Shown: positions 8,682-18,569 of the stretch, one piece after another
How positions within the stretch are numbered: the first letter of the stretch is position 1
How the letters are laid out: every line of letters starts with the position of its first letter
Assembly: GCF_041154505.1 (NCBI RefSeq)
Contig: NZ_AP028672.1
Location: 1,873,001 to 1,937,000 of the forward strand
Direction: 5' to 3'
DNA length: 64,000 nucleotides
DNA from: Acidovorax sp. A79
GTDB lineage: Bacteria > Pseudomonadota > Gammaproteobacteria > Burkholderiales > Burkholderiaceae_C
Position numbers and translations under genes: made by a program
Notes under the pieces: model-generated
What the model was told of the DNA's origin: nothing
The model's database searches: none
What the model saw: the letters and a program-made list of their open reading frames with translations, nothing else

Positions 8682-11600
8682 TCAGGCCTCTGCGGCCGCC
8701 GCGATGCGTGCGTAGTGCTGAATGAGGCTCAGCAACTCTTCGTCGGAGTACGGCTTGCCCAGGTAGTGGTTGACGCCCAGCTCCATGGCATGTTCGCGGT
8801 GCTTCTCGGCGATGCGCGACGTGATCATGATGATGGGGAGGTCGCGCAACGCACCGTCCGCGCGGATGTTGCGCGCCAGGTCGAAGCCGTCCATGCGGGG
8901 CATTTCGATGTCCGACAGCACCACCGTGGGACGCTCTTCCTGCAGCCGCTCGAGCGCCTGCAGGCCGTCGGCGGCCAGCGCCACACGGTAGCCTTCGCGC
9001 TGCAGCAAGCGCTGCGTGACGCGGCGCACCGTGATCGAATCGTCCACCACCAGCACCAGGGGCACCTGGCTGGGGCCCGCCAGCTGGAGCGACACCACGG
9101 ATTTGCCGCCAGCGCCCGAACCATCGGCCTCCAGCACGGGAGGCAGATCCACATGGGCTGCCCGCACCTGATCGCCGTACACCGTGGCCAGCGCCACGGG
9201 GTTGTAGATCAGCACCACGGCACCCGAGGCCAGCACCGACATGCCCGCCAGGCCCGGCAGGCGGGACAACTGGGGCCCGAGGTTCTTCACCACGACTTCC
9301 TGGTTGCCCAGCACTTCGTCCACGTGCATGGCGATGCGCTGCGATGCGCTGCGGAAAATCACCACAGGTCGCGTCTTGCCAGCCGGCTCGTTGCTGCGCG
9401 CAGAAGCCTGCAGCAGCGCCCCGGCCCAGAAGAACGGCAACTGCTCCGTGCCATCGTCGAAATGGCCGGTACGGTATGCAACTTCAAGGTCTGCCGCCGA
9501 GGTGCGCCGCACGATCTCGACCACGTTGGCAGGCACGCCGATCGCCAGATCGCCGGCACGCAGCATCACCACCTGCGTCACCGCCGTGGTCAGTGGCAGC
9601 ACCATGCGGAAGGCAGCGCCCTTGCCGGCCTCGGTCGAGGTCTCGATGCGCCCGCCCAGTGCATTGATCTCCGAGCGCACCACGTCCATGCCGATGCCCC
9701 GGCCCGCCAGGCCTGTCACTTCGCTGGCGGTACTGAAACCGGGCGTGAAGATCAGGTTGGCCGCTTCGGCATCGCTCAGCTGCGCATCGGGTTCGATCAG
9801 GCCCTGGGACAGTGCCTTTTCCCGGATGCGCGGCAGGTTCAGGCCAGCGCCATCGTCACGGAACTCCACCGACACGTCGTTGCCTTCGTGGTGCAGATCC
9901 ACCGTGATGGTCCCGGACGCCGGTTTGCCCGCGGCGACCCGGTCCTCGGGGTTCTCGATCCCGTGGGCCACGCAGTTGCGCAGCAGATGTTCGAACGCCG
10001 GGGTCATGCGGTCCAGCACGCCACGATCCATCTCGATGGAGCCGCCGGTGATATCGAGCTTGATCTGCTTGCCGGTTTCCTTGGAGGCCTGGCGCACCAC
10101 GGCGTACAGGCGCTCGGCAATGCCTTCGAACTCCACCATGCGGGTGCGCAGCAGGTCGCGCTGCAGTTCGCGCGCCTGGCGGCCCTGGGCGATCAGGTCG
10201 TCTTCAGCGCCTTCCATGGTGCGCTGCAGGTTGCGCTGCACGGTGGCCACGTCGTTCACCGACTCGGCCATCATGCGCGTGAGTTCCTGCACGCGGGTGA
10301 AGCGGTCGAACTCCAGCGGATCGAAACCAGCGGCCGAATCCTTGGACAGGGCCAGGCGCGACTGCATCTGCGATTCGGCCTGCACCTCGATGTCCCGCAG
10401 CTGCTGGCGCAGGCGGTCCAGATTGCCCGACAGGTCGGCCAGCGAACTGCGGAACTGGCCCAGCCGCACGTCCAGGCGCGATCGGCTGATCATCACTTCG
10501 CCCGCCTGGTTCACCAGGCGGTCCAGCAGCTGCGCACGCACACGCACCGACTGGTTGGACGCCACGCGCAGCGGCGCAAGCTGGGAGGGTGCCGGCAGGC
10601 GCACGGCAGGCGCCGATGGCGGCGTTGCCAGCGCCTGTGCAGGCGCATCCACCGGCACTGCCGACAGGTCCACCGGGGAACTGGCGCGCACGGCCTCGAC
10701 CGGCAGCGACACCACCGTGTCGGCGGGGCTCTGCCCAATGGTCCGCAGGGCTTCGAAGTTGGCCTGCAGGCCGTCAAAGCTGGCCTGCAGGGGCTCGATC
10801 TGGTCGGAGGTGACCGTCTCGGCGTCCAGTTGCTCGATGGCGGATTCGAGGCGGTGGGCCATTTCGCCCAAACGCATGGCACCCGCCAGGCGCGAGCTGC
10901 CCTTGAGGGTGTGCAATGCCCGCAGCACCTCGCTGCGCGCACCCAGGTTGTCCGGGCGCGAAGCCCACTGGCGCAGGGCTCCACCGAGCTGCGGCAGCAG
11001 TTCCGCGGCCTCTTCCTCGAAGATCGGGAACAGGTCCGGATCGATGACGTCGATCGCATCAATGTCGTCATCCACGTCCGAACCCAGCGCCACGGCATGG
11101 GCAATCGCGTCGTCGACCATCTGGTCGTGGTCGTGCACCACGGCGGACAGCGCGGGCGCCACATGCCCCTTGGGAACCGGCACGGGCGTCAGCTCGGCGG
11201 GGACATCGGGTACGGGTTCGGCTGGGGGCAGCGGCTGCGCGGCTTCCGCGCCGATCGGTGCCACCGGCTCCACCGCCAGCCCGTCTGCGGCTTCCGCATC
11301 TTCTTCGGGCGGCGACAGGGTGTTGTCCACCTCGGTCTGCAGGATCTGGCGCAGTTGCTCCAGCACTTCCTGGCTGGGCTCCTTGAGGAAACCGGCCGCG
11401 AACTGGTGCAGCAACCGGCGGATATCTTCCGCCGCCGCCATGAAGGCCTGGGCCTGTTCCTGGGTGCCGCCAGACTGCAACGTCACGTGCTGAAGCGCAT
11501 GCTCCAGTACGCGCGCCATTTCGGACAGGGCATTGAAGCCCACGGTGGCGGAGCTGCCCGCGAGCGAGTGCGACAACGCCACCGCGATGTCCGGCAGGGG

Positions 11601-14600
11601 CTCGTGCAGTTCCAGCGACCATTCCTGCAGGCAGGTCACCAGGCGGCGGGACCATTCATCGGCTTCGTTCAGATAGACGTTGTAGAGCGGAATGCCAATG
11701 CGCAGCGTGTCGATCACCTTGACCGCTTCGTCGCTGCTGCTGTCTTCCAGCGGCAGGGCCTCGGCCAGTTCCGGCGTTGCAGCAACGGGCTCGGCGTCCA
11801 CGGTTTCCACCGCTTCGGCAGGCACGAGGGCTTCGGGCTCGGGCGCACCGGCCTCCGGCAATGGCTCCAGCGCCTCCAGTTCCACCGGCTCCGGTGCTTC
11901 CAGCGGCTCGGCGGCATCCAGGGATTGCGCCGACAGCAGCCCGGCCACTTCGTCCTCAGTCAGTTCGTCGGACAACGCGGTCGCTGGCGCCGGAAGTTCG
12001 GCTTCAGGCGCCGCCACGGCGGGTTCCAGGTCGGGCAGTTCGAGATCCAGCACGAAGTCGGCACTGGAAGGATCGATCACCGCGGCGTCTGCGGGCGCTT
12101 CGTCCAGCGCGGCTGCAAACACGGAGAAATCGATCTCCTCGGCCACCTCGGGGGAGGCCACGGCCTGATCCGCCGGCACTTCGGGTGCGTGGTCGAAGAT
12201 TTCGGTGGCTTCGAAGTCGGGGATGGCCAGCGCCTCTTCCACCGCCTGTGGTGCGTCTGCAGCTTCTGGCTCCAGCGATTCGATGGGCACGCCGTCCAGG
12301 GCTGCAGCTTCCTGCATCTGCTCCTGCACGGGCGCAGCCTGCGGGGGGCTGTCCTCGCTGGCGAACGGGGTGGCCAGCGGCAGCAAGGTGCCGTCGAGCC
12401 GCATGGCATCCGCGGACTTGCGGAATGCGTCTGGCTGCCAGCCCGAAGCCTGGCCCGCGGCGATATCGTCCGCCCAGCGGCTGAATGCCCGCAGCGCGTC
12501 CGAGGACAGCTGCAGCAGGCTGGGCTGCATCGGCTTTTGCTCTGCCAACCAGGCGTTGAGCACCTGTTCCATGGACCAGGCCGCTTCACCGAAATCGTTC
12601 AGCCCGACCATCCGCGAACTGCCCTTGAGTGTGTGGAAGGCACGGCGCAGCGTGGTCTGTTCGCTGAGGTTGCCCGGCTCATCCTGAAGCACGTCGATGG
12701 CGGCCAGGCCATTGACCACCACTTCGCGGGCCTCCTCCAGGAAGACCTCCAGCAGTTCATCCTCGATCTCCGGTGCCTGCGCCACTGCAGGCGCGGGCGC
12801 TGCCGCCTGGGGCACCGGCGCGCCGCCGCCCTCTGTGGCGACGGGCAGATCAAAGGAAATGTCGGGTGCGAGCGACCCCGGATCCACCGGCGCCAGCTGC
12901 GCAGGGGCCACCTCGGACGGCATGTCCGGAAGGGAAGGCAGGGATCCGAAATCCGTGGGCTCGCCGAAGGGTTCCGGCACGGGAAAACGTGGCACCACGT
13001 CGGGCAATGGGATGGCGGCCCGCTCTTCCAGCTTGGCCGGCGCCTCTTCCACGGCATCCGACGCACGCGGACGGGTCTTGCCCATGAGGATGCGCAGTTC
13101 ACCGAGCTCTTCGTCGTACACGAACAGCTTGCGGGCCATGGTGCGCTGGTAGCTGAGCATGTCGATCAGGAACCCCAGCGCGCCGAGGCTGTTGCCCAGC
13201 TTCTCGAAGACACCCTGGCGATCGGCCTCGGGCACCTCGTTGATGAGCAGGCGCTCCACCATGTCGCGCATGCGAACCACCGCGAGCGACGCCTGGTCCA
13301 GGCCCAGCACGGACAGCACACCGCGCATCTGCGCGAGATGGCCGGGGACGGTCGCCAGGACCGCCGTGTCCTGCGGATTGCGGAAAAACTGATCCAGCGC
13401 CTTCTCGGCTTCGCCGAGCGTGGAGCGCAGTTCGTCGACAACGCTGCCCATGGTCTGGTTGTCGCTGACCCGGCGGTACAGCTCCTCCATCCACTGTTCC
13501 AGGGGCTCGGGCTCCGCGCCCGCGCCGACGGCATCCAGGCGCTGCGCAAGCCTGCCCGCGCGGATTTCCATCTGGTCGTCGCCCGCATCCAGCTCTTCAA
13601 AGGCCGCCTGCAGGTACAGGACCGAGGTTGCCACTTCCATGGCCAAGGCGGCCGAGGGCGGTTCGCCGGAACGGGTGGTGGATTCCAGTGCGCGCGTCAG
13701 GGCCTGCGCAAGGCTTTCGCTTCCGGGATGCAGCTTGCGCAGCGAGTCGCACACCAGGCTGAATTGATCTGCTGCGGGCTTGAGCTTGTTGCGGTCCCCG
13801 CCGGCCAGCGCGGACCAGGTCTCGGTGGCCGCGGCGATCCGCTTGCGTGCCTGCGCCAGCATGGCGGGGTCAAAACGGCCGAACCGCGCAGCTTCATAGT
13901 CGACCGGCTTGAACCGGTCCAGCGCGAAGGCCTGCCGCACGGCCTGCAGCGAGGGCACGTCGCTGGCGGCCGCATCGGCCGGCCTGGCCTGGGAACAGAA
14001 GAACAGCAGGTCCTGCACCAGGCGGTCTGCAATGGTCGTGTCGCCCTTGGCCAGGGTGGCGTACTGCATCAGCACACGGGACGCCACGCGCTTGACGTAG
14101 ACATCCGCGGGCAGCAGGCCGGAGCCAAAGGCCTCGAAGAAGCCCGCGCAGATCTTCCAGAAAGCGCGGGACTGGCGGTCCGGCTGGGCCGCCACGAAGC
14201 CCAGGCAGGTGTCCCTCAGGCTCAACGAGGCCCGCAGATCACCGGATTTGACGATTCGCAGCACCGCGGCGTCCAGGCGCGCGCGCGCTTCAGGACCGTA
14301 CGGCAGCGGCGTGACCGACACTGCACCCTCGGGCTCGCGAAACCTGCGCTCCACAGGCCACAGGTCGGCAGGATGGACGCGGTCCGCGCCGGCCAGCGCC
14401 TGCGCGTCGCGGTACTGGGGGAACAGCGCAACAGGCGAAGCCGCCTTGCCCGCCAGAACGGTTTCCAGGTATTCGATCAGCGCAAAGCTCGCACGCTCAA
14501 TGACGGCCGCGGCGTCGTCACTGCAGGTCTCGGGCCGCTGCACGAACTTCTGGACGGCAGACTCCATGGCCCGCAGGACCAGCGCCGGCGGGCCCATGCC

Positions 14601-14846
14601 CACCATTTCCAGCGCGCCGCACGCCTGGTGCAGCTGCTGCCGGGCAATGCGCAGCGGGCCGGCATCGAGCGCCGCGAGATCCGATTCGCGGGCGGCTTCC
14701 GCATCGCGCACAAAGCGGCGCATGGCCTTGACAGCACCGTCAAGGGATTTGCGCAGTTCGTCAAGCACCCACGCCAAAGGACCCAGGTCCTGATCTCCCT
14801 GGGTCCCATCCGCGGCCGGTGCATTGTTGACATCAATAGATGACAT
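8682..14846 (-). CDS. chpA: ChpA/PilL-type hybrid chemosensory histidine kinase (multi-HPt CheA with CheY receiver)
   Basis: The central kinase of the Pil-Chp system that links surface sensing to type IV pilus motility. The 2054-residue protein has several HPt-type segments with candidate phospho-histidines at His73, His503, His738 (FHTLKGSSRMVG), His1093 (SHSLAGSSATVG) and His1312 (LHTLKGSSRLAG). These are joined by acidic Ala/Pro-rich linkers (about 790-1050 and 1130-1260). A CheA dimerisation region follows near 1430-1510 and a GHKL ATPase with LEHLLRNCVAHGIENPEDR near 1620 and GRGIGMDVVRSE. A CheW-like domain covers roughly 1750-1900, and a C-terminal receiver has VVLSDIEMPRMDG with Asp1979. 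The order matches P. aeruginosa ChpA. It follows pilJ by 47 bases. No cheR (pilK) or cheB (chpB) gene is in the cluster. Confidence 0.95.
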   Translation of the reverse strand: MSSIDVNNAPAADGTQGDQDLGPLAWVLDELRKSLDGAVKAMRRFVRDAEAARESDLAALDAGPLRIARQQLHQACGALEMVGMGPPALVLRAMESAVQKFVQRPETCSDDAAAVIERASFALIEYLETVLAGKAASPVALFPQYRDAQALAGADRVHPADLWPVERRFREPEGAVSVTPLPYGPEARARLDAAVLRIVKSGDLRASLSLRDTCLGFVAAQPDRQSRAFWKICAGFFEAFGSGLLPADVYVKRVASRVLMQYATLAKGDTTIADRLVQDLLFFCSQARPADAAASDVPSLQAVRQAFALDRFKPVDYEAARFGRFDPAMLAQARKRIAAATETWSALAGGDRNKLKPAADQFSLVCDSLRKLHPGSESLAQALTRALESTTRSGEPPSAALAMEVATSVLYLQAAFEELDAGDDQMEIRAGRLAQRLDAVGAGAEPEPLEQWMEELYRRVSDNQTMGSVVDELRSTLGEAEKALDQFFRNPQDTAVLATVPGHLAQMRGVLSVLGLDQASLAVVRMRDMVERLLINEVPEADRQGVFEKLGNSLGALGFLIDMLSYQRTMARKLFVYDEELGELRILMGKTRPRASDAVEEAPAKLEERAAIPLPDVVPRFPVPEPFGEPTDFGSLPSLPDMPSEVAPAQLAPVDPGSLAPDISFDLPVATEGGGAPVPQAAAPAPAVAQAPEIEDELLEVFLEEAREVVVNGLAAIDVLQDEPGNLSEQTTLRRAFHTLKGSSRMVGLNDFGEAAWSMEQVLNAWLAEQKPMQPSLLQLSSDALRAFSRWADDIAAGQASGWQPDAFRKSADAMRLDGTLLPLATPFASEDSPPQAAPVQEQMQEAAALDGVPIESLEPEAADAPQAVEEALAIPDFEATEIFDHAPEVPADQAVASPEVAEEIDFSVFAAALDEAPADAAVIDPSSADFVLDLELPDLEPAVAAPEAELPAPATALSDELTEDEVAGLLSAQSLDAAEPLEAPEPVELEALEPLPEAGAPEPEALVPAEAVETVDAEPVAATPELAEALPLEDSSSDEAVKVIDTLRIGIPLYNVYLNEADEWSRRLVTCLQEWSLELHEPLPDIAVALSHSLAGSSATVGFNALSEMARVLEHALQHVTLQSGGTQEQAQAFMAAAEDIRRLLHQFAAGFLKEPSQEVLEQLRQILQTEVDNTLSPPEEDAEAADGLAVEPVAPIGAEAAQPLPPAEPVPDVPAELTPVPVPKGHVAPALSAVVHDHDQMVDDAIAHAVALGSDVDDDIDAIDVIDPDLFPIFEEEAAELLPQLGGALRQWASRPDNLGARSEVLRALHTLKGSSRLAGAMRLGEMAHRLESAIEQLDAETVTSDQIEPLQASFDGLQANFEALRTIGQSPADTVVSLPVEAVRASSPVDLSAVPVDAPAQALATPPSAPAVRLPAPSQLAPLRVASNQSVRVRAQLLDRLVNQAGEVMISRSRLDVRLGQFRSSLADLSGNLDRLRQQLRDIEVQAESQMQSRLALSKDSAAGFDPLEFDRFTRVQELTRMMAESVNDVATVQRNLQRTMEGAEDDLIAQGRQARELQRDLLRTRMVEFEGIAERLYAVVRQASKETGKQIKLDITGGSIEMDRGVLDRMTPAFEHLLRNCVAHGIENPEDRVAAGKPASGTITVDLHHEGNDVSVEFRDDGAGLNLPRIREKALSQGLIEPDAQLSDAEAANLIFTPGFSTASEVTGLAGRGIGMDVVRSEINALGGRIETSTEAGKGAAFRMVLPLTTAVTQVVMLRAGDLAIGVPANVVEIVRRTSAADLEVAYRTGHFDDGTEQLPFFWAGALLQASARSNEPAGKTRPVVIFRSASQRIAMHVDEVLGNQEVVVKNLGPQLSRLPGLAGMSVLASGAVVLIYNPVALATVYGDQVRAAHVDLPPVLEADGSGAGGKSVVSLQLAGPSQVPLVLVVDDSITVRRVTQRLLQREGYRVALAADGLQALERLQEERPTVVLSDIEMPRMDGFDLARNIRADGALRDLPIIMITSRIAEKHREHAMELGVNHYLGKPYSDEELLSLIQHYARIAAAAEA

Positions 14847-14893
14847 GGATTCGTCCCCGGCTGCTATGAGCCAGCTGGTTGATGACTACAGCG

Positions 14894-17182
14894 TCAGGCG
14901 ATCTTGAACCGTGCCACCGATTGGCGCAGTTCTTCAGCCATGTGCGAGAGCTCGCGCACCTGCTGCGCTGTGGTTCGGGTACCTTCACCCGTTTGCTCGG
15001 TCACCGCAAAAATGTGCTGGATGTTGTCGGCCACTTCGTTGGCCAGAACGGCTTCCCGGGATGTCGAGGACGAAATCTGCTCAATCAGTTCGGCAAGGCG
15101 GCGCGACACGCGGTCGATCTCGGTCAGTGCGGTACCGGCGCTGTCGGACAGGCGCGCCCCTTCCACCACACCCTGCGTGGAGCGTTCCATAGCGGCCACG
15201 GCATCCTGCGTGTCGGTCTGAATCGCCTTCACGAGCGCCGAGATCTGGCGCGTGGCGTCTGCCGAACGTTCAGCCAGTCGCTGCACTTCTTCGGCCACCA
15301 CCGAGAAGCCTCGGCCGGCTTCACCGGCGGACGCGGCCTGGATGGCAGCGTTCAGGGCCAGCACGTTCGTCTGCTCGGTAATGTCGGAAATCAGTTCGGT
15401 GATTTCACCGATCTCCTGCGAGGATTCGCCCAGGCGCTTGATCCGCTTGGAGGTGTCCTGGATCTGGTCGCGGATGGAGTTCATACCGCCGATGGCGTTC
15501 TGCACGGCCTGCAGGCCCGAGTCGGCAGCTTGCAGCGATTGACGGGCCACCGTGGCGGACTCTTGCGCTTGTGTGGACACCTCGTTGATTCGGGTGGCCA
15601 TGTCGAGCACCGAACGGCCGGTTTCGCGAATTTCGCGCAGCTGCTCGGTGGATGCCGCCAGCAGCTCCGTGGACGTGTTGTCCACCTGGGCCGTCGTCTG
15701 CGCCACCCGCGTGGCCGTGTTCTGCACGCTGCCCACCAGCTGGCGCAGTTCTTCCACCGTGTAGTTCACCGAGTCGGCGATGGCGCCCGTGATGTCTTCC
15801 GTCACGGTGGCTTCCTGGGTCAGGTCACCTTCAGCGACCGACTGCAGTTCGTTCATCAGCCGCAAAATGGCGGCCTGGTTGGCGTCATTGACGCGCTTGG
15901 CTTCCTGCTCCTGGCGCTTGGCGTCCTTCTGCTGCATTTCGGCAGCAGCCTGGCGGCCACGGCTGTCCAGCAGCTGCACGCGCGAGATGCCCACGCCGCA
16001 AAAGATCACGAACAGGCCGGCGAGGGCCAGGGCAGCGAGCTGTCCACCGCCCACACCCGTCTGGGCGGACAGCTTGCTCTGCAGGCCTTCGAGCTGGCGG
16101 CGCAGGGGTTCGCTGTCGGCAATGATCGCCGACTGGGCTTCACGGGCAGACACCAGACCTTGCAGGTTGCCCAGAATGGCGCTGGCTTGCGTGCGGGTCT
16201 GCTCATAGAGCTTGACCAGGGCTTCGAGCTGTTCGCGGGTCTGGGCATCCTTGGTGGCGGCCAGGCGCAGTTCAGGGCTGCCATCGAGCAGGCCCTGGGC
16301 GATTTCCTTGAACGAATTCAAGTCCTTGCCCAGCAGGAACACGGCCTCGGGGCTCACGCCTTCCATGGTCTGGAATTCGTTGGCCGACTTGCCGATACGC
16401 TGGGTCAGCATCACGAGCTGGCCGGCGGCGGAAATCTCGGCGGCAGGCGCGTTCTGCTGCAGCTTGAGGGACGACACCGTCTCGGCGATTTCCAGCAGGT
16501 CGGACGATTGGCGGTTGATGGTGCGCAGAGCGTCCCCCACCTGCGTCAGGATCTTCTGCTGGCCCATCACCACGCTGGCATTGCGCTCGGCACGTTCCAT
16601 GAGCGGGTTCACGGCGTCCAGATCGGGCTTGTAGGGCTCGCCCAGCGATTCCACGCCGAGTTCGCCATCACCCGCATTCAGGGCGCGCACATTGCGCGCC
16701 AGCACGCCGGAGCTTTCCACCACGTCCGGGAAGGCCTGCGGACTTCCCACCAGCGCCTGCGACACCGACTTCGCCAGGCGCTGCGACTGCATGAGGGACT
16801 GGCCCGTTGCAGCAAGCTGCTGCGCGGAGCGGTCGGCCTGCCGCAGCACCCAGGCAGCGATCAAGGCCAGGACGATCACGCCCACAGCCAGCAGGCCGAG
16901 CAGGCGGCGCTGGTGGGCTGCAGCGGTCGAGCGGCCCAGCAGTGGCAGGGAGATGAGGTCTTCCTCCGCGTCCTGGGCAGACTGCTCGGGGGCATAGCCG
17001 TCCGGGTCACCCTGAACACTGTTCATGGCTTCGGCCTGGTACGCGTCGCGCAATTGCGCGCCGTCGAGCGAACCCGTGGCAAGAATATCCTGCCCGTCGT
17101 CGGCCGTGCCGGCAATCGCGCCTGCATCCGGTGCGGCAGGTTTCCGGTTGAACAGTTTTCCAAATTGATTGACGACGGACAT
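14894..17182 (-). CDS. pilJ: PilJ methyl-accepting chemotaxis protein of the Pil-Chp system
   Basis: 762-residue transmembrane chemoreceptor. A cytoplasmic N-terminal stretch of about 90 residues precedes TM1 (about 94-113, LLGLLAVGVIVLALIAAWVL). A periplasmic PilJ-type sensor region runs to TM2 (about 380-400). The cytoplasmic half is a long helical signalling domain. Its hairpin tip contains EITELISDITEQTNVLALNAAIQAA followed by GRGFSVVAEEVQRLAERSADATRQI. In P. aeruginosa PilJ senses pilin and surface contact and drives ChpA. It lies between pilI and chpA in one transcript. The N-terminal extension ahead of TM1 is longer than in typical MCPs but usual for PilJ of beta-proteobacteria. Confidence 0.95.
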   Translation of the reverse strand: MSVVNQFGKLFNRKPAAPDAGAIAGTADDGQDILATGSLDGAQLRDAYQAEAMNSVQGDPDGYAPEQSAQDAEEDLISLPLLGRSTAAAHQRRLLGLLAVGVIVLALIAAWVLRQADRSAQQLAATGQSLMQSQRLAKSVSQALVGSPQAFPDVVESSGVLARNVRALNAGDGELGVESLGEPYKPDLDAVNPLMERAERNASVVMGQQKILTQVGDALRTINRQSSDLLEIAETVSSLKLQQNAPAAEISAAGQLVMLTQRIGKSANEFQTMEGVSPEAVFLLGKDLNSFKEIAQGLLDGSPELRLAATKDAQTREQLEALVKLYEQTRTQASAILGNLQGLVSAREAQSAIIADSEPLRRQLEGLQSKLSAQTGVGGGQLAALALAGLFVIFCGVGISRVQLLDSRGRQAAAEMQQKDAKRQEQEAKRVNDANQAAILRLMNELQSVAEGDLTQEATVTEDITGAIADSVNYTVEELRQLVGSVQNTATRVAQTTAQVDNTSTELLAASTEQLREIRETGRSVLDMATRINEVSTQAQESATVARQSLQAADSGLQAVQNAIGGMNSIRDQIQDTSKRIKRLGESSQEIGEITELISDITEQTNVLALNAAIQAASAGEAGRGFSVVAEEVQRLAERSADATRQISALVKAIQTDTQDAVAAMERSTQGVVEGARLSDSAGTALTEIDRVSRRLAELIEQISSSTSREAVLANEVADNIQHIFAVTEQTGEGTRTTAQQVRELSHMAEELRQSVARFKIA

Positions 17183-17203
17183 GGTGCAGCCTTACAGAAA
17201 AAC

Positions 17204-17731
17204 TCAAGCACTGATGCTCAGGAAAGCGGGATGTTGGGACAGGATCTGCAAGTTCAGTTCCTGCCAGCGCGCGCCGCTGGAATCGATATACGTGGTGCCG
17301 AAGAATGCAGGGGAATCCTCGGCCGGAGGCTCGGAGGACACGAACGCATCGGTCCCGCGCAGGCCGGCCAGGCGGTCCACCAGCAAAGCGGCATTGACTT
17401 CGAGGGCCGCGTTGAAAGCCAGGAGGCTGGCCTCCGACAGGGCCTGTTCGGTACGGGGCGCCGCGGAGCCCAGGAGCCCCGCGAGATCCACCACGCCGAC
17501 CAGCCCGCCGCGCAGGTTGGCAACGCCCAGGAACCAGCTTTGGGTATAGGGCACCGCCTGGATCGAGACCCAGGGGAAAATCTCCCCCGACTGTCCAAGG
17601 GGCAGCAAATAGAAACTCCCGGCGGACTCGACAGCCAGCCAGGATGACACAGAGGTCCCTTCGGTTCTTGCGGCCTGAAGGCGGCTGGCAAGTCGGGTCT
17701 GGAGCTCTCGCAGGGCTTCGCGGTTGGCCAT
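17204..17731 (-). CDS. pilI: PilI, CheW-like coupling protein
   Basis: 175 residues forming one CheW domain, which couples the receptor PilJ to the kinase ChpA. Recognisable CheW features are SFYLLPLGQSGEIFPW, then VPYTQSWFLGVANLRGGLVGVVDLAGLLG, and a C-terminal block ending near QHPAFLSISA. It sits 21 bases upstream of pilJ and 15 bases downstream of pilH, all co-oriented, so it is in the same operon. Confidence 0.93.
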   Translation of the reverse strand: MANREALRELQTRLASRLQAARTEGTSVSSWLAVESAGSFYLLPLGQSGEIFPWVSIQAVPYTQSWFLGVANLRGGLVGVVDLAGLLGSAAPRTEQALSEASLLAFNAALEVNAALLVDRLAGLRGTDAFVSSEPPAEDSPAFFGTTYIDSSGARWQELNLQILSQHPAFLSISA

Positions 17732-17746
17732 GAACGCGCCGCAGCC

Positions 17747-18112
17747 TCAGTTCAGGGCGTCGATTTTGGCCTGCAGTTCGGCGGGATCGACGGGCTTGGT
17801 GATGTAGCCCCGCGCACCCTGCCGCATCCCCCAGACGCGATCCGTTTCCTGGTTCTTGCTGGTGCACATGATGATGGGCACGTCGGCATACAGCGGGTCG
17901 CGGGTGATGGCGCGCGTAAGTTGAAAGCCATTCTGGCCGGGCATCACGACATCCATGAGGATCAGATCGGGCTTTTCTTCCGCCAGGCGGCGAAAGGCTT
18001 CATCGGCATTTTCAGCGGTGCGTACCTGCATGCCTTTTTTCTGAAGCAGGTCCGTCAAAAACATCAACTCGGTCTTCGAGTCGTCGACGACCAGTACTTT
18101 CTGGATGGGCAT
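17747..18112 (-). CDS. pilH: PilH, CheY-like response regulator
   Basis: 121-residue stand-alone receiver domain. The acidic pocket is VLVVDDSKTE, the phospho-acceptor is Asp54 in LILMDVVMPGQNG, the conserved Ser is in IIMCTSKNQ and the conserved Lys in GYITKPVDPAE. In P. aeruginosa PilH counteracts PilG and acts on the retraction side of pilus control. The start codon directly abuts the pilG stop codon (18112/18113), so translation is coupled. Confidence 0.95.
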   Translation of the reverse strand: MPIQKVLVVDDSKTELMFLTDLLQKKGMQVRTAENADEAFRRLAEEKPDLILMDVVMPGQNGFQLTRAITRDPLYADVPIIMCTSKNQETDRVWGMRQGARGYITKPVDPAELQAKIDALN

Positions 18113-18511
18113 TTACATCGCTCCTTGTTGGGAATTGCCAAACTGCTGCACTGCCTGCAGCAGCTGGTCTTTGGTAAACGGTTTGGTGAGATATTCCTGG
18201 CAGCCGACCATGCGCCCGCGCGCCTTGTCGAATACGCCGTCCTTGGAAGACAGCATTACCACCGGAGTATCTGCAAAACGGGCGTTGCGCTTGATGATGG
18301 CGCAGGTCTGGTACCCGTCGAGCTTGGGCATGAGGATGTCGCAGAAAATCAGCTGAGGCTGGTAATCGTTGACTTTGGCCAAAGCATCAAAGCCGTCGTC
18401 GGCCAACAAGACTTCGTGCCCCCCCTGCTTGAGAAAAATCTCGGCGCTTCGACGGATGGTGTTGCTGTCATCCACCACTAGCACTTTGAAAGATGCGCCT
18501 GTTGTAGTCAA
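18113..18511 (-). CDS. pilG: PilG, CheY-like response regulator
   Basis: 132-residue receiver with VLVVDDSNTIRRSAEIFLKQGG, phospho-acceptor Asp58 in LIFCDILMPKLDGYQTC, VVMLSSKDGVF and a Lys in EYLTKPFTKDQLL. In P. aeruginosa PilG promotes pilus extension and raises cAMP through CyaB/FimL. It is the first chemosensory gene of the operon, directly followed by pilH and preceded 58 bases upstream by a rubredoxin gene on the same strand. Confidence 0.95.
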   Translation of the reverse strand: MTTTGASFKVLVVDDSNTIRRSAEIFLKQGGHEVLLADDGFDALAKVNDYQPQLIFCDILMPKLDGYQTCAIIKRNARFADTPVVMLSSKDGVFDKARGRMVGCQEYLTKPFTKDQLLQAVQQFGNSQQGAM

Positions 18512-18569
18512 TTGTTACTGCTCCCGATGGAAAAATAAACAACGCGGCAGCACATGATGCTGGTGCGCC

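Noticed and set aside
8430..14843. A 2137-codon open frame on the plus strand, antisense to chpA
   Set aside because: It is the complement of a high-GC gene whose third codon positions rarely allow stops. Its translation is low-complexity His/Gln/Arg-rich and has no domain, while the minus strand encodes a clear ChpA.
14879..17647. A 922-codon open frame on the plus strand, antisense to pilJ and pilI
   Set aside because: It spans two real genes on the other strand and has shadow composition without any motif.
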